From NCBI GenBank assembly GCA_016187365.1, contig JACPJX010000050.1:1-6911 (forward strand): a stretch of 6,911 nucleotides of DNA. Direction: 5' to 3'. Below are positions 4,719 through 6,911 of the stretch, in pieces. The stretch is from Candidatus Aenigmatarchaeota archaeon. GTDB lineage: Archaea; Aenigmatarchaeota; Aenigmatarchaeia; GW2011-AR5. The notes beneath the pieces were generated by a model. That model was not told the origin of the DNA. It searched no databases and was given only the letters and a program-made list of their open reading frames with translations. The position numbers and the translations under genes were made by a program. Numbering within the stretch: the stretch's first letter is position 1; every line of letters begins with the position of its first letter.

Positions 4719-5198
4719 GTTTTTGGGATGTATTATTTTGATAGTGAACTCATCTTCCAATTTCCTGTTTTCAACCAATTTTTCATCGAAAGTCACGAAA
4801 GTGTTTCCTTTGTCCTGAACGCAGTTTGCTAAATGAATAGCATCCGTATCTTCTACCCTGGAATCTATTTCTTTGATTTTGTCCACAATTCTGAAGCTGT
4901 CACGCCTTAAGGTAGAAAATCTTATCTTCCTCTTTTTAATGAAAGTATCCACAAAATTGAACATAACCTGCCTTTCACCATGATTCTGGACATCCCTGAA
5001 CACTATGGTAAAAAACTCGCCTATCACCGAAAGCGATATGACGCCTCTATAATTGTAACCGATCCTGTTCAGGTAGTCCGAGCATTGGTCGCCCAATTTG
5101 GTCTCATTATTCGCCTCAAAAATTATATCGGTGTCTATGAAATGCAGTGGCAATATCTCAAATCTTCTCATAATCTTATCCAGCGTTTTCGTCTCCAT
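4713..5198 (-). CDS. PIN-domain ribonuclease
   Basis: PIN domains are metal-dependent single-strand RNases, often the toxin of VapBC-type pairs. From ATG 5198 the protein has 161 residues. The acidic residues of the fold are present: D22 in HFIDTDIIFEA, E61 in LSVIGEFF, D119 in DTDAIHLA and D138 in VTFDEKL, so it is probably active. The frame stays open to an ATG at 5288, but a TATA box centred about 25 bp before ATG 5198, and no typical PIN residues further upstream, favour 5198. The gene is AT-rich and lies between pus10 and rpl21e, which are often adjacent in archaea, so it looks inserted. No antitoxin is visible upstream in the usual same-strand position; the only small partner is the facing ORF at 4614-4718. 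It could also be a stand-alone RNA-processing PIN protein. Confidence 0.85.
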   Translation of the reverse strand: METKTLDKIMRRFEILPLHFIDTDIIFEANNETKLGDQCSDYLNRIGYNYRGVISLSVIGEFFTIVFRDVQNHGERQVMFNFVDTFIKKRKIRFSTLRRDSFRIVDKIKEIDSRVEDTDAIHLANCVQDKGNTFVTFDEKLVENRKLEDEFTIKIIHPKNL

Positions 5199-5218
5199 AA
5201 GACATATTTCATTGTCTG

Positions 5219-5226
5219 AATATAAA
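5219..5226 (-). promoter_or_regulatory. TATA box of the PIN-domain gene
   Basis: On the minus strand TTTATATT is centred about 25 bp before ATG 5198, so transcription would begin at or next to the start codon, giving a leaderless mRNA. It supports the shorter start. Confidence 0.45.
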
Positions 5227-5259
5227 TTATCTCCTATTACAAGGATGGCAAAAAACGGA

Positions 5260-5267
5260 TTTTTAAA
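5260..5267 (+). promoter_or_regulatory. TATA box of the rpl21e-rpoF operon
   Basis: TTTTTAAA is centred about 33 bp before ATG 5297 and predicts a start near 5290, leaving a leader of about 7 bases. It lies back to back with the PIN-gene promoter in the divergent spacer. Confidence 0.45.
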
Positions 5268-5296
5268 CCTTTCATTCAATACTAACACTGGTATTT

Positions 5297-5572
5297 ATGG
5301 TGCGGAAATCCTACGGAAAGATGCGCGGCTCCAGGCTGAAGCTGGTGTCCGGAAGGAAGCTCGCGATAACCAGTTACATAAAGAAATTCAGTGTGGACGA
5401 GAAAGTCCACGTGAATCTTGTGCCGAGTTCCCCATTTCGCCACCCGAGATTCCACGGAAAAACAGGCAGGATAGTTGAAAGGCGGGGAAACAGCTATGGA
5501 GTTGAAATAAACGACTCGGGGAAGTTGAAGACCGTATTTCTCAGGCCGGAGCACCTGAAGGTTGCAAGGTGA
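5297..5572 (+). CDS. rpl21e: Large-subunit ribosomal protein eL21 (L21e)
   Basis: This component of the archaeal large ribosomal subunit is shared with eukaryotes. The protein has 91 residues, the normal archaeal length, and is strongly basic. It shows the family's HPRFHGKTGRIVERRGNSYGVEI block (about 48-71), an SH3-like barrel segment, and the C-terminal LRPEHLK. ATG 5297 has a very short leader and no strong Shine-Dalgarno, consistent with near-leaderless translation. Its stop TGA (5570-5572) lies inside the Shine-Dalgarno of rpoF, so the two genes are translationally coupled. The rpl21e-rpoF order is a standard archaeal one. Confidence 0.95.
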   Translation: MVRKSYGKMRGSRLKLVSGRKLAITSYIKKFSVDEKVHVNLVPSSPFRHPRFHGKTGRIVERRGNSYGVEINDSGKLKTVFLRPEHLKVAR

Positions 5573-5577
5573 CGCAA

Positions 5578-5907
5578 ATGGACATAACGGGCGAGGAAGA
5601 CATAAGCATACACGAAGCGAAGCACATAATGGAGAAGCGCAGGGAGGAGAAGGACCTGGTCTACGACCAGAAGATATGCCTCGAATACCTCGAGAAGGTG
5701 GCGAAGCTCACTGCGGCGCAGATGGCGCAGGCGAAAGAGGCCCTGTCGAAGATATCCATACTGAGGCCGCGCCACGTATCGATCATACTCAACATGCTCC
5801 CCGGCACGAAAGAGGAAGTCGAGATGCTTTTCTCGAAGGAGCGCACGAACCTGAAGAAGGACGAGATAGACCAGATAGTTGAGATATGCAAAAAATTTAA
5901 TAAGTGA
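5578..5907 (+). CDS. rpoF: DNA-directed RNA polymerase subunit F (Rpb4-like)
   Basis: RpoF pairs with RpoE (Rpb7) to form the stalk of archaeal RNA polymerase, which helps promoter opening and RNA binding. The protein has 109 residues from ATG 5578. It is helical and charged, with the family signature near the C-terminus: LRPRHVSIILNMLPGTKEEVEMLFSKE followed by LKKDEIDQIVEICKKF. A GTG at 5569 would add three residues and overlap the rpl21e stop. ATG 5578 is better, with AAGGTGA (5566-5572) at 5 bases. Only 5 bases separate it from rpl21e, so both are one operon. The end is followed by TTTT (5911-5914), a weak possible terminator. Confidence 0.93.
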   Translation: MDITGEEDISIHEAKHIMEKRREEKDLVYDQKICLEYLEKVAKLTAAQMAQAKEALSKISILRPRHVSIILNMLPGTKEEVEMLFSKERTNLKKDEIDQIVEICKKFNK

Positions 5908-5923
5908 GCGTTTTCTCCGTCGC

Positions 5924-5931
5924 TTTATAAA
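5924..5931 (+). promoter_or_regulatory. TATA box of the DUF655 gene
   Basis: TTTATAAA lies in the rpoF-DUF655 spacer and predicts a start near 5954. The leader would be 20-30 bases and include GGTGAT at 5958-5963. It implies that the DUF655 gene has its own promoter besides any read-through from rpoF. Confidence 0.5.
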
Positions 5932-5983
5932 TTCATCTGTCAATAAATTGAATATTCGGTGATAAGGCTGACAAGTGGTTCAA

Positions 5984-6541
5984 ATGAAGGAAGAAACGTG
6001 CATAATTCTAGATTACTTGCCCACGGGCTATGCGGACAGGAGGAAGGGGGAATCCATAGCCCAGGCTGTAGGAACTTCATTCTATACCCTTCTTGAAGTC
6101 GTCCCGCGCGAGGGCATCGACCTCAGGCCGGGGCAGGAAGTTTACATCGGGGACGGCAAGCGCGAAGAAATCCGTTTCATCCGCGGCTCACTGGAATACG
6201 GTGACCTCACCAACGCCGCCAGGAGCCTCCTGGAGCAGAGCGTGGAGATGCTGGTGAAGCGCAACGAGCAGAAGGTAATCGAGTTCTTCAACAAGGCGGG
6301 GATGATAACGCCGCGCATGCACCAGTTCCAGCTCCTGCCGGGCGTCGGCAAGAAGCACCTCCTTGACATCCTTGAGGAGAGGGGCAAAAAGCCCTTTGAA
6401 AGCTTCGCGGAGATAGGTGAGCGCGTCAAGCTGTTCCCCGACATGGTCAAGACCGTAGTCCGCCGGATAATGCAGGAGCTCGAGAACGACGAGAAATACT
6501 ACATCTTCGTGCAGAAGCACCAGAAAAGGCAGTTCGCCTGA
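5984..6541 (+). CDS. DUF655 family protein, probable nucleic-acid-binding
   Basis: The protein has 185 residues from ATG 5984. GTG 5975 would add three and has the GGTGAT (5958-5963) 11 bases away, so the start is not settled. The N-terminal part (CIILDYLPTG ... GQEVYIGDGKREEIRFIRG) looks like a small beta-barrel. The middle contains VEFFNKAGMITPRMHQFQLLPGVGKKH, where LLPGVGKKH is a helix-hairpin-helix type turn, followed by KKPFESFAEIGERVK. The end ENDEKYYIFVQ is typical of the family. DUF655 proteins are archaeal, poorly characterised, and usually encoded between rpoF and the rRNA dimethylase ksgA, which suggests a role linked to RNA or the ribosome. Here the following gene is not ksgA but a facing HNH nuclease. 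Confidence 0.92.
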   Translation: MKEETCIILDYLPTGYADRRKGESIAQAVGTSFYTLLEVVPREGIDLRPGQEVYIGDGKREEIRFIRGSLEYGDLTNAARSLLEQSVEMLVKRNEQKVIEFFNKAGMITPRMHQFQLLPGVGKKHLLDILEERGKKPFESFAEIGERVKLFPDMVKTVVRRIMQELENDEKYYIFVQKHQKRQFA

Positions 6542-6547
6542 TTAAAA

Positions 6548-6911
6548 CTACAATCCAAATAAGGGCTTGATTTTTTCTTTTCTGCCTGTTATAGGATTAA
6601 TCCAATAATTATCTTTTGACTTCTTTCTGGTATATTTTCTTTTCTTGGTCTTAATTCCTAATCTTCTATGAATTTCAGAAAGTGATTTTTTGCCCTTTAA
6701 TCTATTACAAGCACGATGCGCCCAATTTACACCTTGACCGCCTTTTAAATGCGCTCTTATATGGTCGACTTCTGCTTCAGTTAGAGAATGTATTCTTTGT
6801 CTGCAGATATGACATATGTGTGATTTATTTTTTTCCCAAAGAATTGCTTTTTCCGTAAAAGAAATATTCCTTCTCTTTCTTTGGTTTTTTGAAGTTCCTA
6901 ATATATCAATT
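6548..6911 (-). CDS. HNH endonuclease, partial (N-terminus outside window)
   Basis: A minus-strand frame enters from the right edge and ends at TAG (6550-6548), giving 120 visible residues. It carries a compact HNH/zinc-finger nuclease site: HICHICRQRI (first CxxC pair), EVDHIRAHLKGG (the D-H of the motif) and NWAHRACNRLKG (second N and H, with the CN-KG ending). This pattern is that of McrA-like HNH nucleases found in mobile introns, phages and defence loci. The lysine- and arginine-rich C-terminal tail (TKKRKYTRKK) could bind DNA. The gene is AT-rich, unlike the DUF655 gene it faces at 6 bases. The start is missing, so upstream domains are unknown. It probably belongs to another mobile insertion at this gene boundary. 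Confidence 0.85.
   Translation of the reverse strand, partial: IDILGTSKNQRKRRNISFTEKAILWEKNKSHICHICRQRIHSLTEAEVDHIRAHLKGGQGVNWAHRACNRLKGKKSLSEIHRRLGIKTKKRKYTRKKSKDNYWINPITGRKEKIKPLFGL
6569..6582 (+). terminator. T-rich tract downstream of the DUF655 gene
   Basis: A T-rich run with one C lies about 30 bases after the DUF655 stop. It could end rightward transcription, although it falls within the HNH coding region on the other strand, where it encodes lysine-rich sequence. Confidence 0.3.

Noticed and set aside
5199..5288. N-terminal extension of the PIN protein to ATG 5288
   Set aside because: It would cover the divergent promoter region, and a well-placed TATA box supports the ATG at 5198.

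Overview
The window reads as archaeal chromosome. Evidence: an archaeal/eukaryotic-type AspRS, Pus10, ribosomal protein eL21, RNA polymerase subunit Rpb4/RpoF and a DUF655 protein, an initiator tRNA with an A1-U72 closing pair, TATA boxes about 25 bp upstream of starts, and GGTGA-type Shine-Dalgarno sites. The order pus10 - rpl21e - rpoF - DUF655 is a conserved archaeal neighbourhood. The lineage cannot be fixed from this stretch; a small-genome DPANN-type or euryarchaeal-type archaeon would fit (inference).

Layout. 1-183: the C-terminal end of an unrecognised gene on +. 189-2424: a tight leftward operon, rnhB, then an 89-residue three-helix membrane protein, then aspS, with gaps of 3-4 bases. 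About 2430-2520: a divergent AT-rich promoter region. 2524-3325: an AT-rich two-gene unit on +, made of a 39-residue zinc ribbon and a two-motif LAGLIDADG homing endonuclease. The endonuclease reading frame has no stop until just after the initiator tRNA-Met gene it runs into. 3369-4580: pus10. 4585-5226: a short unrecognised ORF facing a PIN-domain ribonuclease; the two stop codons sit side by side in one TTATAA. 5297-5907: rpl21e and rpoF. 5984-6541: the DUF655 gene. 6548-end: an AT-rich HNH endonuclease on -, cut by the window edge.

How it fits together. The host genes serve translation, transcription and RNA/DNA maintenance: tRNA charging, removal of RNA from DNA, tRNA pseudouridylation, the ribosome and the RNA polymerase stalk. 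Between them sit three AT-rich islands, each carrying a nuclease of a different fold (LAGLIDADG, PIN, HNH) and each placed at a gene boundary. This looks like acquired or selfish DNA inserted without breaking the core genes. The exception is the tRNA-Met gene: its 5' acceptor strand is separated from its D arm by extra sequence, and it lies wholly inside the endonuclease reading frame. That is the most unusual point in the window.
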